A stretch of 46,634 nucleotides of DNA from Magnetovibrio blakemorei (GCF_001746755.1 NZ_MCGG01000006.1:1-46634); one strand, 5' to 3'; positions 1-9,821 are shown, numbered from the stretch's first letter. Made by a program: numbers and translations. The notes: generated from the sequence alone by a model not told the origin.

Positions 1-139
1 TGACAATGTTCTTCGTGGTCGTTATTCCGGCCGTGACATGACTGCGTTTTTCGCCCGCCATGGCCGTATCGATGAGGCGGAGATTAACTTTTTCATCCAG
101 CTGTTTATGCGGCTTTCGCCGATGGCCGACAAACGCTGA
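1..139 (+). CDS. C-terminal end of an unknown protein (partial)
   Basis: An open frame enters from the left edge (codons start at base 2) and stops at TGA 137-139, giving the last 45 residues of a protein. The fragment is basic and moderately hydrophobic near its end (visible piece INFFIQLFMRLSP) and carries no motif that I recognise. The rest of the gene lies outside the window. Codon choice resembles the neighbours, and no competing frame fits better. Function cannot be assigned from this fragment. Confidence 0.55.
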   Translation, partial: DNVLRGRYSGRDMTAFFARHGRIDEAEINFFIQLFMRLSPMADKR

Positions 140-294
140 TCTCTTGTCCACAAATTTATGCAGGGGTGTCGACCAGGCCTATGAAGCGGAAGCGGCATGT
201 GCCCGGCGACTTTGGCGTTAAAAGAAAACCTGACCTGAAGGGGTAATGCATCTAAAGTGCATATCCAAACCTCTCCCCAAGAAGGCAAGGGCAT

Positions 295-786
295 ATGGAA
301 AACAATCTTAGCCGCCGCCGGGACATTCTTGGTCTCGTTGCATTCATCATCGGGTGCCTCGTGGTCTCGGGCATCGGTGGAATCATCACAGCCACAAGTG
401 TTGGTTCTTGGTATCTGTCGCTTGAAAAGCCCCCTTTCAATCCGCCCAATTGGGTGTTCGCACCGGTGTGGACCACCATTTATGTCTTCATGGCGGTTGC
501 GGGTTGGCGTGTTTGGCGGAGGAACCATGTTACACGGCATCGGGCGCTCATGGTGTTTGGGGTTCAGCTTGGCTTAAACCTGACTTGGTCTTTTTTATTT
601 TTCGGACTTCAACGCATTGATCTGGCTATGATTGAAATTTTCGTACTTCTCATTGCCATTGTCACCTCGACGGTGCTTTTTTGGAGAATAGATCGATTAG
701 CGGGTACTCTTTTTGTGCCCTACGTTCTGTGGGTCTCTTTCGCTACGCTGCTCAATGGATCTCTTTGGGTTTTGAACATCACCTGA
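295..786 (+). CDS. tspO: TspO/MBR family tryptophan-rich sensory protein
   Basis: A 163-residue integral membrane protein with five predicted helices. It carries the family signature at residues 45-74: KPPFNPPNW, then FAPVWTTIY and a VW pair. A Trp/Asn-rich helix follows at about 88-104, and the last helix (about 142-160) contains LLNGSLW. The length is normal for TspO. In alphaproteobacteria TspO binds tetrapyrroles and has been linked to oxygen- and stress-dependent regulation; the role here is inferred from family only. The ATG at 295 follows a purine-rich stretch (aaggcaagggc). It converges with a bacteriohemerythrin gene 73 bp downstream, so two proteins tied to haem or oxygen biology are neighbours. 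Confidence 0.93.
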   Translation: MENNLSRRRDILGLVAFIIGCLVVSGIGGIITATSVGSWYLSLEKPPFNPPNWVFAPVWTTIYVFMAVAGWRVWRRNHVTRHRALMVFGVQLGLNLTWSFLFFGLQRIDLAMIEIFVLLIAIVTSTVLFWRIDRLAGTLFVPYVLWVSFATLLNGSLWVLNIT

Positions 787-794
787 CCACTGAA

Positions 795-815
795 CCTCTC
801 GATAACGTCGAGAGG
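795..815. terminator. Hairpin between convergent tspO and hemerythrin genes
   Basis: CCTCTCGA (795-802) and TCGAGAGG (808-815) form a perfect 8-bp stem with a 5-nt loop in the gap between two convergent genes. There is no clear U-run on either side, so an intrinsic terminator acting both ways is only a possibility. Confidence 0.35.
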
Positions 816-859
816 AAGGACTGGTCTGTCCTGCAAAGTGATGGAAGAGCGGTTCGGCG

Positions 860-1261
860 TTATTGTGTTCTCCCGCCCGTCAAATATGGTTTGAGTTTCA
901 TGTCTTCTTTGACAACATGATCAATGAGCCACGATCTCAGGAAGCTGGAGAGTTCTTCTATATTGATCTTCTCATGGTTCTCAATCTGCTTGTGTTTGGC
1001 TTCGACGGCTTGAAGCAGCGCCTTGTGTGCCTCTCGATGAGAATTCCGGTGGGGATAGTGGACAGCTTGTTGGATTTTTTCTTCGCGTTCAAAATGTTCG
1101 TGGGCATACTTTTCCAGCGCCGTAAAGGCGAGGCCCAGAACTTTCAAATTGTTTTCTGATACGGCCTTTTCATAGGCATTGATCAATTTGACAAGGTGTT
1201 TGTGGTCCTCATCAATCGCTTCATTACCGACAGAAAGTTTGTCGTTCCATTCAATTGTCAT
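860..1261 (-). CDS. Bacteriohemerythrin
   Basis: A 133-residue single-domain hemerythrin, a non-haem di-iron O2-binding four-helix bundle, probably cytoplasmic. The iron ligands are visible in order: H20 (in IDEDHKHL), H56 and E60 (HEHFEREE), H75 and H79 (HREAH), and H115 and D120 (LIDHVVKED), so the full seven-ligand set is present. I chose the ATG at 1261 because GGGGGA lies 6 bp upstream and the protein then begins MTIEWND, the usual hemerythrin N-terminus. The frame stays open to an ATG at 1330, but that start has no ribosome site and would add 23 unlikely residues. It is divergent from the sensor kinase at 1400. Likely roles are O2 storage, delivery or sensing. Confidence 0.93.
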   Translation of the reverse strand: MTIEWNDKLSVGNEAIDEDHKHLVKLINAYEKAVSENNLKVLGLAFTALEKYAHEHFEREEKIQQAVHYPHRNSHREAHKALLQAVEAKHKQIENHEKINIEELSSFLRSWLIDHVVKEDMKLKPYLTGGRTQ

Positions 1262-1399
1262 TTTGTGTCCCCCAAGTTTGTTTGAACTCAATACCTTGAG
1301 CAATTCATGGCCGTCCATTTGTGTGCGCATTTATTTTATGGACGTTTGTTTTACTCAGGTCCAATATTAATATGACAAAACGATTTAAAAGAGAATTAT

Positions 1400-3637
1400 A
1401 TGCCGGTTGCTCAATTTTTTCGCCAGTGGCTGTTGTTGGTTGGTGCTTTACTGATATTGGGAGGCACCGTTGGGTGGAAGTTGTTTTCAGAGTACGCTTT
1501 CATTGGTGAACAGCAGCAAGAACGGTTGATCACCCAGACTCAAGTCATTGATAAAAATCTTGAACTCCAGCTGACAGCGACCAACCATGCGATTGACTCG
1601 ATTCGCCGCGATTTGCCGACTCTAAAGGCAGAGCAGGATGACCTCATACAGCTCAATCATCGCCTTGAGTTTATGCGGGGCTCCATGCCCACCACGCGGG
1701 CTATTACCATTTTCGATGCGGATGGCACCCTGATTGCCAGAAGCCCGCACGGGTTCGTTGGTCAAAACTTTAAGACCCGGGGATATTTTCAGGTCGCGCG
1801 CCAGGGCGGTGCCCCAGAACAACTTTACATCGCCCCTCCTTTTCTCGCCAAAACAGGGGAGTATGTTCTGAATGTGTCGAAAGTCTTGCTTGATGAAAGC
1901 GGAAAATTTGCTGGCGTCATCTTGGTCAGCTTGGGGCCGGAGTATTTCAAAACCTTGTTGACGTCCGTACTCTACGCGTCAGACATGCGTTCAACGCTGG
2001 TTCACGGTGATGGTAAAATAATTTTTAGCGCTCCTGAACGAGAGGGTGTCAGCGGTCAGGATATCAATACGGACCCCGGTCCCTTTTTTGCGCAACACGT
2101 GCAGAGCGGGCAAGAAACCAATATCTCAGAAAGTTATGGGCCTTTCTCTAGAGATGGTCACTTGACGGTTTGGCACACGATCCAGCCCGCAACGGTGCCC
2201 ATGGACAAGTCACTGGTGATCGGTGTTCGTCGTGACGTTTCAATCCTTTTTGCACCTTGGCACAGAGATGTGATGGTCAACGGTGGATTGTTCTTCCTGC
2301 TGGTTTTTGTCAGCAGCTTGGGGTTGCTTTTTTCTCAAGGTCGGCAAAGAGCTTACAACCAACTTGTCGTCCTCCGGGAGGCGGAGCGCAGCAAAGCGGA
2401 AGCACAGCTGATCAAGGCCAAGGCCGAAGTCGAAGAGGTCAATATCGAACTTAAGTTTCTCAGTGAAGACCTTGAACAGCAGGTCAAAATGCGCACAGCT
2501 GAACTGGTCGAAACGTTAAAGGCGAGAAGTCAGTTAAGTCAATGCGTTGAGCAAAGCCCCAGTATGTTGTTCATCACCAATACCGAGGGCAACATCGAAT
2601 ACGCCAATGCAAAATTCTACGAAGTGACAGGGTATACCCCGCAAGAAATCATCGGACAGACCCCCCGTATTCTTAAATCTGGACGTACCCCGCCCTCTGT
2701 ATATCAAGATTTATGGTCTACCATCCAATTGGGGAGCATCTGGCAGGGCGAACTCGAAGACCGGCGCAAAAATGGGCAGAGTTTTTGGGCCGATGTCACG
2801 ATTACGCCGATACGTTCCGAAGACGGTACCATTACTCATTATTCCTCTTCGCACATCGATATTACTGAACGAAAAGAAGCTGAATTGAAGATGCGCGAAG
2901 CCCGTGATCAGGCAGTGGTCGCTTATCGTGCAAAATCGGACCTTATGGCCAATATGAGCCATGAACTGCGTACACCTCTCAATGCGATCATTGGCTTTTC
3001 CTCAACAATTTTGGAAGGCGTATTCGGTCCCATTGGTCATGAAAAATATCGCGAATACCTGGGTGACATCCACCAGTCTGGCGAACATCTGCTTGGTCTC
3101 ATCAATGATATCCTCGACGTTTCTGCTATGGAAGCAGGGGCTGTTGAATTGTACGAAGAAAATGTCACGCTATCTGACGTCGTTGATACCTCGGTTCGCA
3201 TCATAGGGCCTCGGGCGAGTACGGGGCAGGTATCTGTCATTTCTACAGTATCGTCAGAACTCCCACAGATTTATGTAGATGAGCGTCGATTGAAACAAAT
3301 CTTGCTGAACCTGCTGAGCAATGCCGTCAAGTTCACCCACAGTGGCGGGGAAGTTTCGGTGAGTGCCGACTTGAGTGGCGACGGCTCACTCTCTTTTACG
3401 GTTACCGACAACGGAATAGGTATGGATGTGCAAGAAACCGAAAAAGCGATGAGTCCGTTCGGTCAGGTTGATAGTGGCCTGAACCGCAAGCACGAAGGCA
3501 CAGGACTAGGGCTTCCCCTGACGGTTGGTTTGGTGGAACTGCATGGGGGAACGCTTCAGCTTAAGAGTGCCAAAGGTTCAGGCACAGAGGTCGCAATTAC
3601 GATTCCCAAAGAACGGGTTATTCAGAACCCTCACTAA
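1400..3637 (+). CDS. Membrane sensor histidine kinase (Cache-PAS-HisKA-HATPase)
   Basis: A 745-residue orphan sensor kinase. The N-terminus has a membrane helix (about 8-26), then a roughly 250-residue periplasmic region resembling a double Cache ligand-binding domain, a second helix (about 290-310), and a coiled coil. A PAS domain (about 380-495) ends in the typical DITERKEAE. HisKA contains the phospho-acceptor H521 in [15 protein letters not shown], and the HATPase domain has N-box NLLSNAVKF, DNGIGM and GTGLGLP. The HisKA region ([19 protein letters not shown]) looks like the PleC/DivJ/PdhS group of alphaproteobacteria. There is no receiver domain and no adjacent response regulator, so its partner is encoded elsewhere. 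The ATG at 1400 follows aaaagagaa. Confidence 0.9.
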   Translation: MPVAQFFRQWLLLVGALLILGGTVGWKLFSEYAFIGEQQQERLITQTQVIDKNLELQLTATNHAIDSIRRDLPTLKAEQDDLIQLNHRLEFMRGSMPTTRAITIFDADGTLIARSPHGFVGQNFKTRGYFQVARQGGAPEQLYIAPPFLAKTGEYVLNVSKVLLDESGKFAGVILVSLGPEYFKTLLTSVLYASDMRSTLVHGDGKIIFSAPEREGVSGQDINTDPGPFFAQHVQSGQETNISESYGPFSRDGHLTVWHTIQPATVPMDKSLVIGVRRDVSILFAPWHRDVMVNGGLFFLLVFVSSLGLLFSQGRQRAYNQLVVLREAERSKAEAQLIKAKAEVEEVNIELKFLSEDLEQQVKMRTAELVETLKARSQLSQCVEQSPSMLFITNTEGNIEYANAKFYEVTGYTPQEIIGQTPRILKSGRTPPSVYQDLWSTIQLGSIWQGELEDRRKNGQSFWADVTITPIRSEDGTITHYSSSHIDITERKEAELKMREARDQAVVAYRAKSDLMANMSHELRTPLNAIIGFSSTILEGVFGPIGHEKYREYLGDIHQSGEHLLGLINDILDVSAMEAGAVELYEENVTLSDVVDTSVRIIGPRASTGQVSVISTVSSELPQIYVDERRLKQILLNLLSNAVKFTHSGGEVSVSADLSGDGSLSFTVTDNGIGMDVQETEKAMSPFGQVDSGLNRKHEGTGLGLPLTVGLVELHGGTLQLKSAKGSGTEVAITIPKERVIQNPH

Positions 3638-3729
3638 AGGACAAAGGCCGGCAACGTTTATATCCGCTTTAGACCGTAGACTTGAACAAAACTATCGACG
3701 TTCGCAGGCCTTAACGCTATGCATGCGCC

Positions 3730-4863
3730 ATGAATGCAGACAAAAATCTTGAAATATTTCTCGTCACCGCGCCGGGCTTAGAATTGCTTTTGCGCGAAGA
3801 GGCGGTGGAGAAGGGGTTTCGCAAGCCCAAGGTTGCCGTGGGCGGCGTGACGGTCCAAGGCGATTGGGCGGCGGCCTTTCGCGCCAACTTAGATCTGCGC
3901 GGAGCCAGTAAGGTTCTGGTCCGCATCGCGAGCTTTAAGGTGACGCATTTGGCCCAGTTGGACAAACATTTGCGCGCGTTTGCCTGGGGCGAAATGTTGC
4001 GCCCGGATGTATCGGTGAGGGTTGAAGCTGCGTGTAAAAGCTCGCGCATCTATCATTCGGGTGCGGTGGTCGAGCGTCTGTCGAACGCCATCAAAGATCA
4101 ATTGGGGGTGGAGGTTTCTCCTGACGGGGCGGTTTGCATCAAGGCGCGTATTCTCAACGACATCTGCACCATCAGCGTGGACACGTCGGGCGAACTGCTG
4201 CACAGGCGCAGTCACAAAGAAGCCGTCAGCAAAGCGCCCATGCGCGAAAACTTAGCCGCGCTCATGTTGCGCCAATGCGGCTATGGGGGAAAAGAGCCGG
4301 TCGTTGATCCCATGTGCGGATCGGGTACTTTCGTCATCGAAGCCGCGGAAATTGCTGCTGCCCTGTATCCCGGACGCTCACGTTCGTTTGCCTTTGAGCA
4401 ACTGGTCCCTTTTGACGCCGAAAAATGGCAAGCGTTGTGTACGCGCGGAAACAATAAGACGGTCACGGCGCGGTTTTATGGCAGCGATCATGATGCCGGA
4501 GCAATCCGTATGAGCCGCGCAAACGCGGAACGCGCGGGGGTTACGCATTTGTGTGAATTTGTTCAGCGTCCCATCAGCGAGTTGGTGCCGCCGGATGGCC
4601 CACCTGGTTTGGTCATCGTGAACCCGCCGTACGGAACACGGATTGGTGAGATGAAACAGCTGAACGCCCTGTATCGTTCTCTGGGCCAAGTGCTGAAAGA
4701 ACACTTCGCCGGTTGGCGTGTCGGTTTGATCACCAACACGCCATCGCTGGCCAAAAATACAGGCCTGCCGTTTGCCCATGAAAGCGATCAGATCGACCAC
4801 GGCGGTCTGCGGGTTAAGGTGTATTCGACGGATCCTTTGCCGCGTTTTCTGCCGGGGCGTTGA
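3730..4863 (+). CDS. THUMP-domain class I RNA methyltransferase (RlmL-like)
   Basis: A 377-residue protein with an N-terminal THUMP-type RNA-binding region (about 50-160) and a Rossmann-fold methyltransferase (UPF0020 family). The SAM-binding motif is DPMCGSGTF (193-201), and the catalytic NPPY motif (298-301) marks an amino-N methyltransferase acting on a base exocyclic nitrogen. It corresponds to the N-terminal half of E. coli RlmL/YcbY (23S rRNA m2G2445); the RlmK half is absent. The target base here is inferred. The ATG at 3730 lacks a clear Shine-Dalgarno sequence. Its last 50 bp overlap, tail to tail, the end of the RND permease gene read from the other strand. Confidence 0.87.
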   Translation: MNADKNLEIFLVTAPGLELLLREEAVEKGFRKPKVAVGGVTVQGDWAAAFRANLDLRGASKVLVRIASFKVTHLAQLDKHLRAFAWGEMLRPDVSVRVEAACKSSRIYHSGAVVERLSNAIKDQLGVEVSPDGAVCIKARILNDICTISVDTSGELLHRRSHKEAVSKAPMRENLAALMLRQCGYGGKEPVVDPMCGSGTFVIEAAEIAAALYPGRSRSFAFEQLVPFDAEKWQALCTRGNNKTVTARFYGSDHDAGAIRMSRANAERAGVTHLCEFVQRPISELVPPDGPPGLVIVNPPYGTRIGEMKQLNALYRSLGQVLKEHFAGWRVGLITNTPSLAKNTGLPFAHESDQIDHGGLRVKVYSTDPLPRFLPGR

Positions 4864-7800
4864 GACTGTCCGTTCGTCTCTGAATCAAGATATACAGCAT
4901 TGGCACAAAGAAGATCGCCAAGAAGGTTGCGGTGAGCATGCCGCCAATCACCGCGATGCCGATGGCGTTTTGCGCCGCCGACCCGGCGCCGTGGGCAATT
5001 GCCAGCGGTGTGACGCCCAGCATAAAGGCCAACGAGGTCATGAGGATGGGACGGAACCGCCGTTTGGCGGCCAGAAGCACGGCCTCCATAAGTCCCGCAC
5101 CTTCGTCGTGTAGAGATTTGGCAAACTCGACAATCAAAATGGCGTTTTTGGCCGATAGTCCGATGGTGGTGAGCAACGCCACTTGGAAATAAATGTCGTT
5201 GTTCAAACCGCTCAACGTTGAAGCCGTTACGGCCCCGATCACGCCCACCGGCACCGCCAAGATGACGGCGAACGGCACCGTCCAGCTTTCGTACAAAGCC
5301 GCCAAGCTGAGGAAGACCACCAGCACGGACAGAGCATAGAGGGCAAGCGATTGCCCCCCGGTCGCCTTTTCTTCATAGGAAATGCCGGACCAGCCAAAGT
5401 CGAAACTGGGAGACAGGCTTCTGACCATGGATTCCATTTCCGCCATGGCTTCGCCAGAGCTTACACCGGGCGCTGCCGCACCTTGAATGTTCACGGAAGC
5501 AGCCCCGTTGAAGCGTTCCAGTTTGGGCGAGCCATAGGACCACTCGGCGGAAGTAAAGCTGCCGAAGGGCACCATTTTTCCGTCTTTGTTGCGCACGTAC
5601 CAATGGTCCACATCAACCGGATTCATGCGATAGGGCGCGTCCGCTTGTAAAAAGACCTTCTTGATGCGCCCATCGTCCAAGAAGTCGTTGACGTACGATG
5701 AGCCCCAGGCCGTTTGCAGGGTTTGATTGATGTCGGCGATGGACAGCCCCATGGTGCTGGCTTTTTCATGATCGATGTTGATTTGGTATTGCGGCTCGTC
5801 AGACAGTCCGTTGGGACGCACGCCAACCAGTTTGGGATTTTTGGCGGCCATCCCCAGCAATTCACCGCGCGCCTTCATCAGGGCCTCATGGCCCAAATTC
5901 GCCCGGTCAATCAGTTGGAAATCAAAACCCGATGCATTGCCCAGCTCTCGAATGGGCGGGGGGAAGAAGGCAAACACCAGCGCGTCCTTGATGCGCGCAA
6001 ATGCGCCCGATGCTCGTCCGACAATGGAGAATACGGTTTGATCGGCGCGGGTGCGTTGAGACCAGTCCTTCAAGGCGACAAAGCCCAGCGCAGCATTCTG
6101 GCTGCTGCCAGCAAAACTGAATCCCACCACGGTAAAGAGATGCTCAACGTTTTCCTTCTCGTTTTCCAAGAAGTAATCCTCGACCTGTTTGACGCTTTCC
6201 AAAGTGCGTTCCGCCGTAGATCCCGGAGGAGCGCTGACCATCAAAAACATGTTGCCCTGATCTTCGTTGGGCAAAAAGGATGTGGGCAAACGCATGAACA
6301 AGAAGATCAATCCACCAATCAGCAGACCATAAATCAAGACGAAGCGAAGCGTTCGCTTTGCGATATAACCGACGCCGTTTTGATAGCCGTCTCGGGTCGC
6401 ATTGAAGTTGCGGTTGAACCATTGAAAAAACCGCCCGACATCATCCGTTTGACCTTTTTTAACGGGCTTCAATATGGTTGCACACAGTGAAGGGGTGAGG
6501 ATGAACGCGACCAACACCGACAGCGACATGGCCGCCACGATGGTCACGGAAAACTGACGATAGATTGCACCCGATGCGCCACCGAAAAAGGCCATTGGCA
6601 CAAAAACGGCCGACAGCACCAAGGCGATGCCGACCAGCGCACCGGAGATTTGGTCCATGGATAAGCGCGAAGCCTCTTTCGGCGACAGCCCATCTTCATG
6701 CATGACGCGCTCGACGTTTTCGACCACGACAATGGCATCATCAACCAACAACCCGATGGCCAAAACCATGGCGAACATGGTCAAGGTGTTGATGGAATAG
6801 TCAAAGGCGAAGAGGACGGCGAAGGTGCCCAAAACCACCACCGGCACGGTGATCGCGGGGATCAACGTGGCGCGGATGTTTTGCAGAAAAAGATACATCA
6901 CAAGAAAGACCAAAACGGCGGCCTCAATCAGCGTATAGACCACCGATTCAATGGAAAGCTTCACGAACGGGGTGGTGTCGTAAGGATAAATGACGTCAAC
7001 GCCAGAGGGCAAAAATGGTTTAAGCTCTTCAACTTTGGCCTTCACCCGTTCCGCCGTATCCAGGGCGTTCGCGCCCGATGCCATGCTGACGGCGATACCG
7101 GCCGCAGGATGGCGCTTATAGCGCGCAATGCGGTTGTAGCTTTGGGACCCCAACTCCACACGCGAAACGTCTTTTAAGCGCACCTGGGAGCCGTCGGTGT
7201 TGACGCGCAAAATGATGTCTTCGAAATCTTTGACGGTGCGCAGGCGCGACTGTGCCGTGATGGTCGAATTCAGCTGCTGTCCGTCGATGGCGGGTAATCC
7301 GCCGATTTGACCCGCGGACACATCGGCGTTTTGGGCCTGAATGGCTTGGCGCACATCGGTTGTCGTTAAGTTGAAGCTGTACAATTCATAGGGGTTGAGC
7401 CAGATGCGCATGGCGTGTTGTTCGCCAAACACCCGCACGTTGCCAACCCCGGCAATACGCGCGATGGGATCTTGAATTTTTGACGACAAAAAATCGCCCA
7501 ATTCGCGCTGGCTGACGCTGTCGTCTTTGGAATAGAACCCAACCACCAGCAAGAAGCTGTCATTGGCCTTGGTGACGGTGACGCCCTGGTTTTGCACGTC
7601 TTGCGGCAACAGGGGCAGAGCCGCCTGAATTTTGTTTTGCACTTGAACCTGGGCGGTATCAGGGTCGGCATCGGGTTCAAAGGTCACCGTGATTTGCACG
7701 TTGCCGGACGACGCACTGTATGAAGAGAAATAGCGCAGATGATCGATCCCCGTCAGCTTTTGTTCGATGATCTGGGTGACGCTGTTTTCCAGCGTTTCAG

Positions 7801-7960
7801 CCGAAGCCCCTGGATAAGAGGTCTGAATGGAAACCGACGGCGGGGCGATGTTAGGGAATTGCTCGATGGGCAATTCGATAATGGACAGCGCCCCGGCCAG
7901 CATGATGACGATGGCGATGACCCAGGCGAAAATTGGCCTATCGATAAAAAAGCGGGGCAT
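4814..7960 (-). CDS. RND efflux transporter permease (HAE1/AcrB family)
   Basis: A 1048-residue inner-membrane proton-driven multidrug exporter, full length for the AcrB/MexB family. The start [14 protein letters not shown] is typical. The first helix is followed by a large periplasmic porter domain, and TM4 carries the proton-relay pair D407-D408 ([13 protein letters not shown]). A second porter repeat and TM7-12 follow, ending in a polar tail. The ATG at 7960 is 6 bp after the stop of the adaptor gene, so the two are co-transcribed. No TolC-like outer-membrane gene lies nearby, so the pump presumably uses one encoded elsewhere. The stop (4814-4816) lies inside the convergent methyltransferase gene. 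Substrates cannot be read from the sequence. Confidence 0.95.
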   Translation of the reverse strand: MPRFFIDRPIFAWVIAIVIMLAGALSIIELPIEQFPNIAPPSVSIQTSYPGASAETLENSVTQIIEQKLTGIDHLRYFSSYSASSGNVQITVTFEPDADPDTAQVQVQNKIQAALPLLPQDVQNQGVTVTKANDSFLLVVGFYSKDDSVSQRELGDFLSSKIQDPIARIAGVGNVRVFGEQHAMRIWLNPYELYSFNLTTTDVRQAIQAQNADVSAGQIGGLPAIDGQQLNSTITAQSRLRTVKDFEDIILRVNTDGSQVRLKDVSRVELGSQSYNRIARYKRHPAAGIAVSMASGANALDTAERVKAKVEELKPFLPSGVDVIYPYDTTPFVKLSIESVVYTLIEAAVLVFLVMYLFLQNIRATLIPAITVPVVVLGTFAVLFAFDYSINTLTMFAMVLAIGLLVDDAIVVVENVERVMHEDGLSPKEASRLSMDQISGALVGIALVLSAVFVPMAFFGGASGAIYRQFSVTIVAAMSLSVLVAFILTPSLCATILKPVKKGQTDDVGRFFQWFNRNFNATRDGYQNGVGYIAKRTLRFVLIYGLLIGGLIFLFMRLPTSFLPNEDQGNMFLMVSAPPGSTAERTLESVKQVEDYFLENEKENVEHLFTVVGFSFAGSSQNAALGFVALKDWSQRTRADQTVFSIVGRASGAFARIKDALVFAFFPPPIRELGNASGFDFQLIDRANLGHEALMKARGELLGMAAKNPKLVGVRPNGLSDEPQYQINIDHEKASTMGLSIADINQTLQTAWGSSYVNDFLDDGRIKKVFLQADAPYRMNPVDVDHWYVRNKDGKMVPFGSFTSAEWSYGSPKLERFNGAASVNIQGAAAPGVSSGEAMAEMESMVRSLSPSFDFGWSGISYEEKATGGQSLALYALSVLVVFLSLAALYESWTVPFAVILAVPVGVIGAVTASTLSGLNNDIYFQVALLTTIGLSAKNAILIVEFAKSLHDEGAGLMEAVLLAAKRRFRPILMTSLAFMLGVTPLAIAHGAGSAAQNAIGIAVIGGMLTATFLAIFFVPMLYILIQRRTDSLNAPAENAAKDPSNTP

Positions 7961-7966
7961 GTTCGG

Positions 7967-9142
7967 TTACTCCGCTTTGTCGGTTTTAGGGGAGGATGGC
8001 GATGACGCCATGACCGGTTTGACGGTCGCGCCGGGGCGGGTTTTCTGAAACCCTTTGGTCATGATCATGGTGCCGTCCTCAAGGCCGTTTTGGACCAGCC
8101 AGCCATTGTTCGTGGCCTGCTGGGCTTCAATCGGTTGGGCTTGAACCTTGCCGTCGGCGTCGATCACCCACACCGACAAATTGCCATCGGAACCGCGTTG
8201 GGCGGCGGCTTGCGGCACAACTATGGCTTGGACGGGCTGTAAGTGGATGCGGGCGCGAATGAACATGCCGGGCAGCAATGTCCGGTCTGGGTTGGGAAAC
8301 AGCGCGCGCAACAAGACGGTGCCGGTGGTTTGGTCCACGGTGACTTCTGAAAACTGAAGCTCACCTTCTTGGGTGTAAGCAGGCTGGCCTTCTTCGTTAT
8401 CAAGACTGACCTTCAGCTTTTGCGCATTGTCAAACTGTGGGCGCAAACGGATCAAATCCCGGCTGGGCATGATCAGGTCCACGTATATGGGATCAAGTTG
8501 TGTAATGGTCGCCAATGCCGTCGTTTGATTGGCCGTAACCAAAGCGCCCGCCGTTATGGATGACTTGCCAATGCGTCCCGAAATGGGGGCGTTCACTTGG
8601 GTGTAATTCAGGCTGACCTCAGCTGCCGACACAGCCGCTTGGGCGACGGCGACATCTGCAACGGCTTGATCACGCGCCGCAACGACATCTTCATAGGCTT
8701 GTTGGCTGATGGTTTTCGACTTGACCAGCGAGGTGTAGCGCACCGCTTTGGCTTCAGCCAGTTTGGCATTGGTTTTAGCCCGGTTGAGGTCGGCAATCGT
8801 GCGATCAAAATCGGCTTTATAGGGGGCTGGGTCAATTTGATAGAGAAGCTGACCTTGGGTGACCGTGGCCCCTTCTTCAAACAGTCTTTCCGTGATGATG
8901 CCGCTCGCCTGGGGGCGAATGTCTGCAACTTTATAGGCCGTCGTGCGGCTGGGCAGCTCCTTGTAGAGCGGAACCTCTTCCCTGTGCAGCGTCACGGCTT
9001 CAACTTCCGTCGCAGCCGATGCGCTTGCCTCTGGTGCAGCGTCTGAACGAAATGCGTCGTAGGCCCAATAGGCAATCGCCGCGATGCTGATGAGCAGTGC
9101 AGCCTTGAGAAGATATTTCTGGGAAGCCTGTTGGGTCTGCAT
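7967..9142 (-). CDS. RND efflux periplasmic adaptor (AcrA/MexA family)
   Basis: A 391-residue membrane-fusion protein that links the permease to an outer-membrane channel. It has an N-terminal membrane anchor (ALLISIAAIAYWAYDAF) with no lipobox. A lipoyl/barrel-sandwich half (GIITERLFEEGATVTQG) is followed by an alpha-helical hairpin rich in Ala/Lys (about 100-165), the second barrel half (APISGRIGKSSITAG), and beta-barrel and membrane-proximal domains. I chose the ATG at 9142, which follows GAGGA at about 12 bp. An in-frame ATG at 9160 without a ribosome site would add six residues. It is first in the two-gene operon, and its promoter region holds the 15-bp tandem repeat at 9183-9227. Confidence 0.92.
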   Translation of the reverse strand: MQTQQASQKYLLKAALLISIAAIAYWAYDAFRSDAAPEASASAATEVEAVTLHREEVPLYKELPSRTTAYKVADIRPQASGIITERLFEEGATVTQGQLLYQIDPAPYKADFDRTIADLNRAKTNAKLAEAKAVRYTSLVKSKTISQQAYEDVVAARDQAVADVAVAQAAVSAAEVSLNYTQVNAPISGRIGKSSITAGALVTANQTTALATITQLDPIYVDLIMPSRDLIRLRPQFDNAQKLKVSLDNEEGQPAYTQEGELQFSEVTVDQTTGTVLLRALFPNPDRTLLPGMFIRARIHLQPVQAIVVPQAAAQRGSDGNLSVWVIDADGKVQAQPIEAQQATNNGWLVQNGLEDGTMIMTKGFQKTRPGATVKPVMASSPSSPKTDKAE

Positions 9143-9182
9143 GACTGGATACGTCCTCATCTGACGGTGAAAGCTGTCGTTC

Positions 9183-9227
9183 TATATATCTTACCGATAT
9201 ATATCTCGTCGATATATATATCTTAGG
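9183..9227. repeat. Three tandem 15-bp repeats, probable operator of the RND operon
   Basis: Three head-to-tail copies of a 15-bp unit: TATATATCTTACCGA (9183-9197), TATATATCTCGTCGA (9198-9212) and TATATATATCTTAGG (9213-9227). They embed two perfect palindromes, GATATATATC (9196-9205) and GATATATATATC (9211-9222), spaced 15 bp apart. The array sits 41-85 bp upstream of the adaptor start, where the leftward promoter must lie; a TTGAGA hexamer on the minus strand (9236-9231) could be its -35. Phased palindromes in a promoter suggest cooperative binding of a dimeric repressor such as a TetR-, MarR- or PadR-type protein. No such gene is in the window, so the regulator is unknown. Confidence 0.65.
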
Positions 9228-9506
9228 ATGTCTCAACTTGTTTAGAAAAATGACGCTGGTGCAGCAATTTTTCAATGGTCAGAATTGAAGGGATTTTGAA
9301 CCTGGGGCGTTTGTATGTCCATTTTCAAAATATAATCCATTGATATTAGATGTATTTTGCTTCTTTAGACCACGCGTGCACATAATTTAATCACCATTGA
9401 CTTATGTGCTTAAAAATTATGCTTAAATTAACAGCGTGCCACGTTCGCCCGGATTCATCTCCCAAAAAAACTTAATGCGGGTGGCTTCGGGGGTGCGTTT
9501 CGGAGC

Positions 9507-9544
9507 AAAAACGAAGAACCCCCGCAGATTCTCATCTGCGGGGG
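9507..9544 (-). terminator. Intrinsic terminator of the predicted sRNA
   Basis: CCCCCGCAGAT (9519-9529) and ATCTGCGGGGG (9534-9544) form a perfect 11-bp, GC-rich stem with a 4-nt loop. On the minus strand it is followed by TTCTTCGTTTTT ending near 9507. On the plus strand no U-run follows, so it terminates leftward transcription. No protein gene lies upstream of it on that strand. Confidence 0.8.
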
Positions 9545-9602
9545 CGAGGGCTGTTTGGTGCAACAACGCCTCTCAGAAGAGAGATTAAATCTCACACTCT
9601 GT
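9507..9602 (-). ncRNA. Predicted ~96-nt small RNA upstream of urtA
   Basis: The minus strand carries a complete transcription unit without an ORF. A promoter with TTGACC and CATACT separated by 17 bp (9637-9609) predicts a start near 9602, and an intrinsic terminator ends it near 9507. The RNA begins with two competing small hairpins (GAGAT/ATCTC and CTCTC/GAGAG) and then an apparently open stretch. That stretch contains GUUGUUGCACC (9567-9557), an 11-nt perfect complement of bases 9833-9843 at the predicted 5' end of the urtA mRNA. The flanking GAGAG (9574-9570) also matches CUCUC (9848-9852). I do not recognise a named RNA family. The unit is inferred from sequence alone. Confidence 0.55.
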
Positions 9603-9608
9603 GGCTCA

Positions 9609-9637
9609 AGTATGGCCTCCGCACCGTGTCAGGTCAA
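9609..9637 (-). promoter_or_regulatory. Sigma-70-type promoter of the predicted sRNA
   Basis: On the minus strand, TTGACC (9637-9632) is separated by exactly 17 bp from CATACT (9614-9609). This is a good match to the -35/-10 consensus (TTGACA/TATAAT), with a predicted start near 9602. Confidence 0.5.
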
Positions 9638-9805
9638 TTGATCTAGTGCGTTGAAATAAAGAATAAAAATACCATTGTGCTCAAACGGCGGGCAGTTGAG
9701 ACGGGAGATGGGGTGAACAAAATATCCGCCTTACCCTGAGTGAGAGAACGTCAACTGTCTGAAATCCAACACGAAAAAGTCTCTAAAGTCAGGTTTATGA
9801 CAATC

Positions 9806-9821
9806 TGGCCCGGTTCTTGCC
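9806..9821 (+). promoter_or_regulatory. Sigma-54 (RpoN) promoter of the urt-ure operon
   Basis: TGGCCC, five bases and TTGCC match the RpoN consensus TGGCAC-N5-TTGCW. The invariant GG (9807-9808) and GC (9819-9820) have the required 12-bp register. Transcription should begin near 9832, giving a leader of about 42 nt with a strong GAGGAGGAG ribosome site (9858-9866). RpoN promoters need an enhancer-binding activator, and NtrC is the expected one for urea genes, but no complete NtrC site was found by eye. Confidence 0.8.

Noticed and set aside
5714-6490. A 258-codon plus-strand frame inside the RND permease gene
   Set aside because: It lies opposite conserved permease sequence, is low in protein-like character and has no ribosome site.
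9621-9636. A partial NtrC-like site, GCACC followed by GGTCA
   Set aside because: The half-sites are one base out of register and the second half is a poor match; it also overlaps the sRNA -35 region.
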